Of a stretch of 64,000 nt of DNA, positions 26,640 through 34,997 are shown piece by piece. The position numbers were made by a program, and so were the translations under genes. Source of the DNA: Blautia massiliensis (ex Durand et al. 2017) (GTDB taxonomy: Bacteria > Bacillota > Clostridia > Lachnospirales > Lachnospiraceae); the NCBI RefSeq assembly GCF_001487165.1, contig NZ_LN913006.1, forward strand, positions 62,001-126,000, given 5' to 3'. The number at the start of each line of letters is the position of its first letter. Position 1 is the first letter of the stretch. The notes under the pieces were generated by a model. The model was given only the letters and a program-made list of their open reading frames with translations, was not told the origin of the DNA and ran no database searches.

Positions 26640-27809
26640 ATGATAAAAAAACTATCTAACGGAATATCATATGAATTTAGAGAGTGTGATATGGATATGT
26701 GCTATGTTTCATTAATTGTTTGGAATGGCTCATTAAAAGATAGAGACAGATATGGTATTGCGCATTTTTTAGAACATATGCTTATGCAAATGGATTATGA
26801 AGGTTATGGAGTAGGTGATGATTTTTCATGTGTGGGCACCACATCTTTTGAATACACAAAATATGTAATTTCAACACACAATGAAATAGGAAATATATTA
26901 AATGCAATTCGAATTCTATTAGATATATTTAGAGGAACACATTTATTACGTGATAATATGGAGAAAGTAAGGCAGGATATCGTAAATGAATATAACATAG
27001 TATCTGAATCCCCTTTTTTTGAAGTGTATAGATCTTTTGTGAAAAAGTTAGGAATTAGTGAATATATGCCGATAGGAAACTTGCATGATATTCGGTGTAT
27101 CACGTATATGGATATTATTGAAAATTTTAAAAACGGATATAGTGTTGAGAATGCACATATTATCATACTTGGAGGTGAAAAGGAGTGGGAGGAGAGAATA
27201 TGGAAAAAAGTTGTAGAAAATGATTTTAAAGTTATGCCACAAAAAAGTTCTTTAAGAGTGCCCACTAGTTTAAATAGAAATTACAAAAATATTAAAGAAA
27301 ATGGTATGGTTATTTTTTTGAAGTTAAATTATGTTTGTACGGATACAGCATACTATGATTTGGTTGAAAGTATGGCATTAACATTTTTGGAAGAACTTTT
27401 CAAAGAGACGGGAAAGATGCAAGAAAGTGATATATTTTTAGGTATATTTCAACCTACAAAAGATTTCAGATATATAAGGATAACAGTACGAAAAAAAATT
27501 AATTTAACTTGTATTCATGATGTATATAAGAAAATTGTAAATAGGCTTATATTAAAAAAGGATATTGGGGGATTACTAGAAGACCTAAAAAATGAATATA
27601 ATAATATCTTAAAAAAAAATGAATATGGCTATCAGTATATACAGCATTTAATATATTCATATATATTTGATAGAAAAAGCTATACAAACCATGATCTTAT
27701 GCAATATATAGAGGCTGAAGGCAAAAAAGTATTTGATGATATTATAAATTTTTCGATAAGTACTTTAGAGGAGCCTGAATATTATATTTACTATTTGGAA
27801 AGAAGGTAA
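26640..27809 (+). CDS. M16-family (insulinase-like) peptidase, probable leader protease
   Basis: This 389-aa protein starts at ATG 26640 with GGAG 7 nt upstream; an ATG 6 nt earlier also exists. The inverted zinc motif HxxEH is H42-F-L-E45-H46, with the distal Glu likely in DIVNEYN. It is one M16 unit of about 400 residues, so it may need a partner or act as a dimer. M16 peptidases accompany several radical SAM RiPP systems and are thought to trim or cleave the leader. It lies between the Cys-rich precursor and the exporter, which lacks its own C39 domain. Confidence 0.85.
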   Translation: MIKKLSNGISYEFRECDMDMCYVSLIVWNGSLKDRDRYGIAHFLEHMLMQMDYEGYGVGDDFSCVGTTSFEYTKYVISTHNEIGNILNAIRILLDIFRGTHLLRDNMEKVRQDIVNEYNIVSESPFFEVYRSFVKKLGISEYMPIGNLHDIRCITYMDIIENFKNGYSVENAHIIILGGEKEWEERIWKKVVENDFKVMPQKSSLRVPTSLNRNYKNIKENGMVIFLKLNYVCTDTAYYDLVESMALTFLEELFKETGKMQESDIFLGIFQPTKDFRYIRITVRKKINLTCIHDVYKKIVNRLILKKDIGGLLEDLKNEYNNILKKNEYGYQYIQHLIYSYIFDRKSYTNHDLMQYIEAEGKKVFDDIINFSISTLEEPEYYIYYLERR

Positions 27810-27814
27810 AAATA

Positions 27815-29602
27815 GTGCAACTTAAACTAAAATCTTTTTTTAATGCAATGGCCTTTTGCATGAGTTTAGCTTGGAAAACATCTAAACATTATACAATTGG
27901 GAGGTGTACATTGTTGATATTAAGCACATGCACACCTTACATATCTATGTTTTTAAATAAAATATTGATTGATTCGTTAACTATAATAAACGAAAAAAAT
28001 TATTTTTCTATTTTATTTATTCTGATCCTTGTGATGTTAATGGCTATAATTACAAAGTTATTCTCGAAATTAAGTGCATATTATCAGAATATCCATTCGG
28101 ATTTGCTAGAACATGAAATTGAAAAAATGGTCATGAAAAAGACTATGAAAACTAACATAGAGTTTTATGATTCACCAGAATATTTAAATACATTGCAAGC
28201 TGTTATGACAGATTTTTTTTCACTAAACGAAATTACATGGAATATATTTTATGGAATGAGTGGTATATGTTCGCTGATAATTGCAGCAGGAATGATAGGA
28301 AGGTATCAGTGGAGTTATGCTATAGTATTATTGATATTTTCAATACCATCTGCAGTACTTAATCAAAAATTTTCAAAGAAAGCGTACAAGTTACGGTTAA
28401 ATAATATGCCGTATGAGCGGCAACAAAGTTATATGTATTCTGTGGCAAGTGATAGGTATTTTGCCTTTGACATCAGATTACATAATTTATGTGACTTTTT
28501 TATGAATAGATATAAAAAATTTTGGAGTATATGTTTTAAAGATAGGAAACAATTAAAGAAAAAACAGCTTATTTGTATATTTCCTACATATGTAATTCCA
28601 GAAATAATCATATTTCTCTTTATGAGTAGAATTGTAAAATCAATTCTTAATGGAGATAGTAGCGTGGGAGATTTTTCTTTATACATAGGTTTATTTACAT
28701 CCTTAATAGCTGCTACTTATACAGTTATAGAAACATTTTCTTCTGTTTATGAGGATAAATTGAAAATAGATACAATTGAAAAATTCAGTAAATATGAGGA
28801 AGAAGAGAATAGATGTGGTGAATTGGAAGTGAATGACAATATAAAGATTGAATTTAAGAATGTATCTTTTAAATATCCAATGTCAGAAAAATATGTGTTA
28901 CAAAACTTTTCTTTAGAAATTAAGCAAGGGGATAGGATTTGTATATTAGGAGTAAATGGCTCTGGTAAAAGCACAGTCATAAAATTGCTATTGAGATTTT
29001 ATGATGTAGATGAGGGCGAAATACTAATTAATTCTAAAAATATCAAAGAGTATGATGTATGTAACCTTCGTAGTGTATTTAGCGTTGTATTTCAAGACTA
29101 CATAAATTATTCTTTCACATTACGAGATAATATTAAAATAACAGATTTGGAAAATGCAGAATGGACGGATGAAGACGCTATTAAAGCTTTACATATAGTA
29201 GATGCAGATAATATCCTTAAAAAACTTCCAGAAGGTTTGGATACGTATATACAAAAAATATTTGATAGAAATGGTTATGAGCCATCAGGGGGAGAACAGC
29301 AGAAAATTGCTTTAGCAAGGGCGGTGAATAGAAGATGTAAAGTAATGATTTTAGATGAACCAACGGCAGCTATAGATCCTGAGTCTGAGTGCAATTTATT
29401 AAATAATCTTAAACATGAATTATATGGGAAAACACTAATTTTTACATCCCATAGACTTTCAGCAGTACATTTAGCTGATAAAATTGTTTTGCTTGAAAAT
29501 GGCCAGGTGAAAGAAGAAGGAAGTCATAAGGAACTATTAGAACTTAATAAAGAATATGCGCGGTTATACAGACTGCAAATGAATACGTACAATTTTAGTT
29601 AG
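27815..29602 (+). CDS. ABC exporter, fused permease and ATPase (block II)
   Basis: This 595-aa half-transporter starts with GTG at 27815 after AAGAAGG, only 5 bp after the peptidase stop. Six membrane segments are likely in residues 1-320. The ATPase has Walker A GVNGSGKST (about 380-388), signature EPSGGEQQK and Walker B VMILDEPTAAID. There is no peptidase domain. It should export the matured Cys-rich peptide. Confidence 0.88.
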   Translation: MQLKLKSFFNAMAFCMSLAWKTSKHYTIGRCTLLILSTCTPYISMFLNKILIDSLTIINEKNYFSILFILILVMLMAIITKLFSKLSAYYQNIHSDLLEHEIEKMVMKKTMKTNIEFYDSPEYLNTLQAVMTDFFSLNEITWNIFYGMSGICSLIIAAGMIGRYQWSYAIVLLIFSIPSAVLNQKFSKKAYKLRLNNMPYERQQSYMYSVASDRYFAFDIRLHNLCDFFMNRYKKFWSICFKDRKQLKKKQLICIFPTYVIPEIIIFLFMSRIVKSILNGDSSVGDFSLYIGLFTSLIAATYTVIETFSSVYEDKLKIDTIEKFSKYEEEENRCGELEVNDNIKIEFKNVSFKYPMSEKYVLQNFSLEIKQGDRICILGVNGSGKSTVIKLLLRFYDVDEGEILINSKNIKEYDVCNLRSVFSVVFQDYINYSFTLRDNIKITDLENAEWTDEDAIKALHIVDADNILKKLPEGLDTYIQKIFDRNGYEPSGGEQQKIALARAVNRRCKVMILDEPTAAIDPESECNLLNNLKHELYGKTLIFTSHRLSAVHLADKIVLLENGQVKEEGSHKELLELNKEYARLYRLQMNTYNFS

Positions 29603-29641
29603 AATTTCATGTACAATTTAAAAGAAAGGGGAAGCTGTATT

Positions 29642-30241
29642 ATGTTATTAATTATATATGAATTTGGCACAATATTATTACCAATAGTTTTGTTCTGGGG
29701 AATATATCTTAGGAAGAAAGAAGTTTCACTTTTATCCAAAATATATTTAGGCGTTTTTGGATTATATTATGCCTGTGTTTTGCATTTTACTGGAGCAGGA
29801 ACAGTGTATGATATAAAGTTATATGGAATTGATTTCTCAAGTAATCAATTAAACTTAATACCATTCTCACAAGAAATTGATACAGTAATATATTTATTAA
29901 ATTTGGTATTACTTATGCCATGCGGTTTTTTACTACCTTTGATTGTGAAAAAATTCGATTCATTTAAACGAATATTGTTAGTAAATTTAGGTATATCTTT
30001 GTCAATTGAGTTGAGTCAATTATTTAATAATAGAAAGACGGATATTGACGATATAATATTAAATGTTGCGGGAGCCATAATAGGATATATTGTGTATAGA
30101 TTAGTGGCGAAACTATTTCCTAAAATATCCAATAAAAATATGTTTAAGATAAGTGAATTTGTAATATATGTTATGATTATGACCATAGGACGTTTTTTGC
30201 TATTTGCTGAATTTTACTTTGCTAGTATTTTTTATATGTAA
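29642..30241 (+). CDS. VanZ-family membrane protein
   Basis: This 199-aa protein starts at ATG 29642 after GAAAGGGG; an in-frame ATG at 29609 has a weaker context. Five or six membrane helices are present, with VanZ landmarks: NLIPF, NLVLLMPCGFLLP, SLSIELSQLF and TDIDDIILNVAGAIIGY. VanZ proteins confer low-level resistance to some cell-wall-active peptides, so a self-protection role in this cluster is plausible. It ends block II. Confidence 0.85.
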   Translation: MLLIIYEFGTILLPIVLFWGIYLRKKEVSLLSKIYLGVFGLYYACVLHFTGAGTVYDIKLYGIDFSSNQLNLIPFSQEIDTVIYLLNLVLLMPCGFLLPLIVKKFDSFKRILLVNLGISLSIELSQLFNNRKTDIDDIILNVAGAIIGYIVYRLVAKLFPKISNKNMFKISEFVIYVMIMTIGRFLLFAEFYFASIFYM

Positions 30242-30246
30242 TTAAG

Positions 30247-30285
30247 ATAATGGGGAGCATTTGGGAAGCTCCTCATTATTTATAG
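30247..30285 (+). terminator. Terminator of block II
   Basis: ATAATGGGGAGC and GCTCCTCATTAT form a 12-bp stem directly after the VanZ stop, followed by TTATAG. Confidence 0.65.
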
Positions 30286-30316
30286 TATAATTGATGTTAT
30301 ACACTTATAATGAATT

Positions 30317-30656
30317 CTGTTTAATAATCCTTGTAATGATGCCAACAGCAACATTCCGTTCTTCATCAATATGGTCACAACAAAGGACACCTTATCTTTC
30401 TTCCCAACGGTGCGGCTGTCGTAGCGACTGTGAGCAATGGCGTTGACACCCAGTTCTAACCGGTCAAAAACAGTTCCTTTGTGGATGTCTTCCACCGTTC
30501 CGGCATATTTTCCATGTACTCGACAATTTTTCAGATTTTCTTTGCTGGTATTGCTTTCCACGCTTTTTACATCTGCATGGATGGAGAGCGTTTCTGGGGA
30601 ATTTCCCTGGATAGTTAAGATCCGGATCAGAATATGTTCCCCTACCTGGAATCGTT
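30317..30656 (-). pseudogene. Truncated, frameshifted copy of the S1-domain gene
   Basis: About 340 bp are nearly identical to the 3' part of the intact S1-domain gene (45853-46195 of 45846-46775). One base is missing in the copy (TATGGTCAC here, TATGTGTCAC in the intact gene), shifting the frame. Homology stops abruptly at ATCGTT (30656), mid-gene. It marks an old duplication or recombination junction at the edge of block II. Confidence 0.88.
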
Positions 30657-30664
30657 GTCAGATT

Positions 30665-30712
30665 ATTCTAGTATGGGTGAATTTTTTTAATTGTAGGGGT
30701 TTGTCAAGTTGG
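30665..30712 (-). promoter_or_regulatory. Decayed third copy of the promoter module
   Basis: ATGGGTGAATTTTTTT...GTCAAGTTGGGAT lines up with the modules at 20934-20984 and 51436-51486. On the minus strand TAGAAT remains at the -10 place but the -35 place reads CAATTA, so it is probably inactive. It lies directly upstream of the truncated S1 copy. The sequence from 30713 to 30877 shows nothing further. Confidence 0.45.
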
Positions 30713-30980
30713 GATGGAGAAATAAAAATTTGATATATAAAGAGTTAGCCAAAATGGTTCGATATATGAATTACAAGAATATTGTAAGATACAAACGGTT
30801 AATATAGTGATAAAATAATTACCAATATAATTGTTGCAATCAATTTGAAGAGATATACTGTTGCTGATTTCTCAGTTTGTCACTAATTAGATTTGCTCCC
30901 ATGTCACAGATCTGCTAAGTTTTGTGTCATTGGCATTTTTGTACAATCCGGCAGATTTCCTGCCGGATTATCTGTTTCAT

Positions 30981-31307
30981 TTACAATGTTACATATGAGC
31001 TGAGTGCTTCAAGCGCTTTTACGATACTGATGATGTCCACTTTTGACAGCTCTGGATAGTCCTGTTCAAGGCGTTCCCTGTTCCAGAAGCAGTCCGACAG
31101 AGACGATATTTCTGTGCCGATCCCCCAGTTGGGAATACACAGATACTTTCCATATGCATGTTTTCCTACCAGCAGATGGAAAGTGCTTCCACGGGCGGTC
31201 ACCTCAAACTCATTTCTGTTTATATTTAATGGACGGATATGACCGATCCAGTTTTTTTCATTGCTGTCCGGATCGCTGCACTGGTAATAGGATCCCATAT
31301 CAGACAT
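30981..31307 (-). CDS. Small transposon protein (DUF6618-like)
   Basis: This protein of about 108 aa starts at MSDMGSYYQC after GGGAGGTG, overlapping the ATPase stop by 8 nt. It has conserved-looking aromatic and Cys residues (WIGHIRPLNINRNEFEVTARG, YLCIPNWGIG). No catalytic motif is recognised. I recall DUF6618 for proteins that follow this ATPase in Clostridia. Its coupling to the transposition genes suggests a role in the element. Confidence 0.7.
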   Translation of the reverse strand: MSDMGSYYQCSDPDSNEKNWIGHIRPLNINRNEFEVTARGSTFHLLVGKHAYGKYLCIPNWGIGTEISSLSDCFWNRERLEQDYPELSKVDIISIVKALEALSSYVTL

Positions 31308-32112
31308 CACCTCCCAGCATTTCGTGTTCAATGATATAACGCACCAGATGTTCATCGATCAGGCGTTTTCCCTGCTGGCTGGCATACATCAGGCTTTTTT
31401 CGCAGATGCGGTTGATACGCCGCGGGATCCCGGTAGATTCTTTATAGATATCGTCCAGTGCCCTGTCTGTGAAGATATCCTGCCTTCCCCCGGCATAGAC
31501 CAGATGTGATAAGATATATCTTTCGGTTTCTGCCCTGTCAAAGTGTGGCAGGACACAGTTGATATCAATACGCTGCCTTACTGCCGCATACCGCTGCAGC
31601 CGGAGCTTGTCCCACAGTTCTGTCTGTCCTGCCAGTATGAGCGCCATGGGACTCATGGAATCGAACCTGTAATTCAGGAGAAAACGGAACTCCTCGATCG
31701 TTTCCTTTTCCAGAAGATGCGCTTCGTCCAGGATGCAGACAACTTTCTTTTTCTGTACACCCCGGATGATCTCCACTTCTTTTTGGAGCTGGCGTTTTGC
31801 ATCCCCTCTGTAGAACTTCGATTCTATCCCCAGCTGGTCCAGCATACTTTTATAAAACCAGCGTGGGGTCAGTTTGGAATCAGAGAGATACAGAAAAAGG
31901 TACTCATCTTTTGACAGACTCCCGGAAAAGCGTCTCAGGAGTGTGGATTTTCCACATCCGGCATCTGCCGTGATAACTGCAAAGAGCTGACGGTCAGCTG
32001 CATAGGCCAGCCTTCCCAGAGCTTCCGACATGGCAGGGGATTCATACAGTTCCTGTATCGGGACATCACGGACAAATGGCATACGTTCCATTTCAAAAAA
32101 AGATCTATACAT
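31300..32112 (-). CDS. ExeA/TniB-like AAA ATPase of the transposon
   Basis: This 270-aa ATPase starts at MYRSFFEMERMPF, overlapping the transposase stop by 8 nt. Walker A is TADAGCGKSTLLRR (about residues 48-61), Walker B VVCILDEAHLL, and sensor-like motifs LAGQTELW and GIPRRINR follow. Proteins of this type (TniB, TnsC, MuB-like) select target DNA and activate the DDE transposase. Translational coupling with the transposase gene supports this. Confidence 0.88.
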   Translation of the reverse strand: MYRSFFEMERMPFVRDVPIQELYESPAMSEALGRLAYAADRQLFAVITADAGCGKSTLLRRFSGSLSKDEYLFLYLSDSKLTPRWFYKSMLDQLGIESKFYRGDAKRQLQKEVEIIRGVQKKKVVCILDEAHLLEKETIEEFRFLLNYRFDSMSPMALILAGQTELWDKLRLQRYAAVRQRIDINCVLPHFDRAETERYILSHLVYAGGRQDIFTDRALDDIYKESTGIPRRINRICEKSLMYASQQGKRLIDEHLVRYIIEHEMLGGDV

Positions 32113-33520
32113 GATCCCCACCATCCTTTCTGTAGCTGCCAAACGAGATCGCATCTGCCCGGCGCTGCATGGACTGTGCCTGTTTCTTTTCCAGGGCATC
32201 CAGCAGGCGGGAAGATTCCGTTTCTTTTGGCTGCATGGATACAGGGAGGGCCGGGTTCTTATCACAGAAAGCGCCTATCTTAAGAGGACGCGCCGTAAAA
32301 GGTTCCATACCGTGGTAAGAGACCGTCAGGATTTCCGGCACCATGGGATCATATGCGATCCCGACGGTGCAGCCGATCAGGGCAGGGCGGGTCTCAAACT
32401 TCTTTCCCCTAAAACTGATGCAGGCACCTTTGTCCACCAGACGTTCCTCATGGTGCAGGAAGGCTTCCGCAACCACAGAAGCATCCAGAAAAGTAAGCGG
32501 TCTGGAATCCCGGTTCCATTCCTGGACCGGGGAGATCCCTCCTTCCGGCACCGACACACCCATACTCTCATAGTATTCCCGGATCCCTGCGTGCGGGGAA
32601 GTATGGTAGTATTCTTCCAGATAGTTGCTCCAGTGACGGTTCAGTCCTTCCAGTGTCCGGATGTTGTGCACTTTTACTTCCGCCAGAAATCTATCTACGA
32701 TCTGATGAAACTTTTCGCACTTACCTTTTGATTTCCCGCTCCGGACAGGGGCATGACGGATCGTGATCCCAAGCCTGGACAGGGAAAACCTCAGCTGTCT
32801 GGAAATGTACTGTGAACCGTTATCAAAGTAGCAGGCATCAAATTTTCCTGCCTTGAGTATGGCTTTATGGAAAGTATCTTCCACGATGGATTCCTCCTGG
32901 TTATCATAAAACCTTGAATGGAGTACGTAACGGGAATGGTCATCAATGGCTGAGGACAGATACGTCTGTACCATTGCACCATTTTTTCCAATGGGGAGTT
33001 TGATCCCATATTTGATGTCCCCCTGTATCAGCATCATCCGGTGTGGTTTACAGAAACGTTTGGATGAACTGTTACGGGCATCCCGGTACATCTGCATCTG
33101 TTTCTGTCCGAATCCGGCATTATAGAGATGTCTCTGCATGGTGGAGCGTTTCAGTGTCCCCACAGGTGCCCAGCCTTCCAGTTCCAGGATGTAAATGATC
33201 TGGTTTACAGACCGTGTCGGCACTTCCCTTTTCAGCTGGACTGCCTGTTCCAGGATCTCCTTAAAGTTATCCGGCAGCTTTGCGGAATGCTGTTTCGGAC
33301 GCTCTGCCGGTTTCAGTCCGGAAAATCCCTCTTTTTTGAAAGCAGCTTCATAACGGTACAGGCTCCGCAGGGAGATCCCGTTCCTGGATGCGATGCCCTC
33401 CCTCATCTGGAGACGTTTTGCCGGATCAAGGGAGCCTTCCAGTAATGGTGCGATCAGCATGTAGCGTTCCAGGGCTTTCCCGTCGCGCCATTGGTTATCT
33501 TTTGTTATATTCATGGTCAT
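32105..33520 (-). CDS. DDE transposase with integrase core and Mu-type C-terminus
   Basis: This 471-aa transposase starts after AAAGGAGGAATA (ATG 33520, alternative 33514). An N-terminal helix-turn-helix region (about 1-130) precedes the rve/DDE core with Asp in IQGDIKYG, Asp in YFDNGSQY and Glu in GKCEKFHQI, spaced as in Mu/TniA/IS481-like enzymes. The C-terminal part (about 330-420) resembles the small Mu-transposase barrel. It appears intact and works with the adjacent ATPase. Confidence 0.88.
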   Translation of the reverse strand: MTMNITKDNQWRDGKALERYMLIAPLLEGSLDPAKRLQMREGIASRNGISLRSLYRYEAAFKKEGFSGLKPAERPKQHSAKLPDNFKEILEQAVQLKREVPTRSVNQIIYILELEGWAPVGTLKRSTMQRHLYNAGFGQKQMQMYRDARNSSSKRFCKPHRMMLIQGDIKYGIKLPIGKNGAMVQTYLSSAIDDHSRYVLHSRFYDNQEESIVEDTFHKAILKAGKFDACYFDNGSQYISRQLRFSLSRLGITIRHAPVRSGKSKGKCEKFHQIVDRFLAEVKVHNIRTLEGLNRHWSNYLEEYYHTSPHAGIREYYESMGVSVPEGGISPVQEWNRDSRPLTFLDASVVAEAFLHHEERLVDKGACISFRGKKFETRPALIGCTVGIAYDPMVPEILTVSYHGMEPFTARPLKIGAFCDKNPALPVSMQPKETESSRLLDALEKKQAQSMQRRADAISFGSYRKDGGDHV

Positions 33521-33596
33521 TATTCCTCCTTTGAGAGGAACTTACCATATCTTATGAATGACAGCAAAACAAAGCCGGTGCATAGGGAAAACTGTA

Positions 33597-34097
33597 TCAC
33601 GGGACAAGAAAACCGCCGGAATCATAGATGAATCTCAGTATCGTTTCCAGCCAGTTATACAGGGAACTGCGAAGCATTTCAAGCAGCGGCACGCCGGACA
33701 TCAGCAGTTCCTCACTGAATCCCGGCAGACGGTGGCCGACAGACCTTAAATAACCATCTATCCTTAACGTATTTTTCATCAGCCAGTGATGCCAGCGGTG
33801 CATAGTCATCTCACAGGGATAATCCGCAGAATCTTCATCATATGGAGTAACCTGCCCATCCAGGACACCGGATATGACTTCAGCAGTGTAATGTTTGTAT
33901 GGGACAAGAAAATCCGGCAGTTCCCGGTGAAGGATCCCACATTTCGTGCATTTCATCCGGCGGATGATACAGACATGACGTTCATGCCCTTCCTGTAGCA
34001 GGATCCTTTTGCAGGAATCCCTGTAGGAGAGTTCTTCCATACAGACTGGACAGTAGGATATGGCGCTGCTTTTAATTAAAAATATCGTCTTCCTCAT
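33597..34097 (-). CDS. Zinc-finger transposon protein (DUF6431-like)
   Basis: This 166-aa protein has CPVCMEEL near the N-terminus (residues 16-19) and CTKCG (about 51-54), giving a four-Cys zinc site, then a helical region with HRWHHWLMKN. I recall DUF6431 for the first gene of such transposons. It may bind the ends or regulate transposition. It sits about 76 bp upstream of the transposase gene. Confidence 0.7.
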   Translation of the reverse strand: MRKTIFLIKSSAISYCPVCMEELSYRDSCKRILLQEGHERHVCIIRRMKCTKCGILHRELPDFLVPYKHYTAEVISGVLDGQVTPYDEDSADYPCEMTMHRWHHWLMKNTLRIDGYLRSVGHRLPGFSEELLMSGVPLLEMLRSSLYNWLETILRFIYDSGGFLVP

Positions 34098-34125
34098 TGT
34101 ACGAAACGGAATAATCTGATATAAT
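34097..34125 (+). promoter_or_regulatory. Plus-strand promoter at the transposon edge
   Basis: TTGTAC (34097-34102), a 17-bp spacer and TATAAT (34120-34125) match a housekeeping promoter well. It points out of the transposon toward the lantibiotic regulatory genes, but a strong hairpin follows at 34146-34187. Confidence 0.5.
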
Positions 34126-34145
34126 AATCATGGTTTCAAAACCAT

Positions 34146-34197
34146 GATCCCAGAGTATACGTCTTGTCAGGAGGATGCTCTGGGATCCCTTTCTTTA
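34146..34197 (+). terminator. Strong hairpin and T-rich tail before block III
   Basis: GATCCCAGAG (34146-34155) and CTCTGGGATC (34178-34187) form a perfect 10-bp stem followed by CCTTTCTTT. A palindrome (ATCATGGTTT/AAACCATGAT, 34127-34148) lies immediately before it. With the promoter at 34097-34125 this would give a short RNA of about 60-70 nt. Confidence 0.6.
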
Positions 34198-34302
34198 CTG
34201 TATTAATGACAGTATACAGGGTAACTCAGAGACAGGCAACAAAGTCTTTGTATTGCCATCTAAAGTTGCCATCAACAATATACATATTACTGGAGGCTTG
34301 AG

Positions 34303-34992
34303 ATGAGAAAAGATATTATAATTATTGATGATGATAGGGATTTATGTACACTCTTGCAAGAGAGTCTTTTGCAAGAAAATATTTGTGCAGATATTTCATG
34401 CAACGGTTTTGATGGGATAAAATCAGTAAAAGATAAGGAATATCAATTAGTTGTATTGGATGTGATGATGCCAGGAATCAGTGGGTTTGAAGTTTTAGAA
34501 AGAATACGAGACATGAGTAATGTACCAATACTAATGCTTACAGCGAAAGATGACAGCACCTCAAAAGTAAAAGGGTTGCGGGCGGGAGCGGATGATTATT
34601 TGACAAAACCTTTTGAAATGGAAGAGTTTTTTGCAAGAGTATTATCTCTAATAAGACGTTACACACGTTTAAATAATATGGCTAGTAAAGCAATTTTGAA
34701 ATATGGAGATTTAAGAATTGACTTAGAAAGTGGCATAGTAGAATTGTCTGGTGAAGAGCTTAAATTATCTGCAAAAGAATATGATGTACTTATATATCTT
34801 GCAAAAAATCAAGGAAAAATTCTCACGAAGAAACAAATATACGAAAATGTTTGGAACGAAGAGTATGTATATGATGATGATAACATAATGGCAGTTATTA
34901 GCAGATTGAGAAAGAAAATAGAGCGAACAGCAGAAAATTCGTATATTCAGACTGTAAGAGGTCTCGGATATAGATTCAATAAGGAGTTATGA
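34303..34992 (+). CDS. lanR: OmpR-family response regulator of the lantibiotic locus
   Basis: This 229-aa regulator starts after ACTGGAGGCTTGAG. The receiver domain has acidic residues IIDDDRD, phospho-acceptor D53 (VVLDVMMPG) and K in YLTKPFE. The C-terminal winged helix (about 135-229) has LSAKEYDVLIYLA and YIQTVRGLGYRF. It forms a pair with the kinase 5 bp downstream and probably acts on the 11-bp direct repeats at 35969-36001 ahead of the immunity genes. Confidence 0.9.
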   Translation: MRKDIIIIDDDRDLCTLLQESLLQENICADISCNGFDGIKSVKDKEYQLVVLDVMMPGISGFEVLERIRDMSNVPILMLTAKDDSTSKVKGLRAGADDYLTKPFEMEEFFARVLSLIRRYTRLNNMASKAILKYGDLRIDLESGIVELSGEELKLSAKEYDVLIYLAKNQGKILTKKQIYENVWNEEYVYDDDNIMAVISRLRKKIERTAENSYIQTVRGLGYRFNKEL

Positions 34993-34997
34993 GATAA

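Larger units (their letters stand above)
30878..34234 (-). mobile_element. Mu/Tn7-like transposon with four genes
   Basis: A DDE transposase with integrase core, an ExeA/TniB-like ATPase and two small proteins (DUF6431- and DUF6618-like by memory) form one minus-strand unit that is more GC-rich than its surroundings. TGTCA-type sites recur at the ends with regular spacing: 30878, 30902 and 30925 on the left (24 and 23 bp apart), and reversed at 34211 and 34234 on the right (23 bp apart). Such arrays are typical transposase-binding sites. No flanking target duplication was found, so the exact edges are uncertain. Confidence 0.6.

Noticed and set aside
30280..30561. A 93-codon gene at the end of block II
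   Set aside because: It is a frameshifted fragment of the S1-domain gene; the first residues of the frame are internal to the intact protein.
34159..34169. A further copy of the 11-bp regulator box (TCTTGTCAGG) before the two-component genes
   Set aside because: Only one copy is present and it lies in the loop of a hairpin; probably chance.
30878..34234. A flanking target duplication for the Mu/Tn7-like transposon
   Set aside because: CAGTT before 30878 and GGCAA after 34234 do not match, and inner candidate ends also give no match, so no duplication is claimed.
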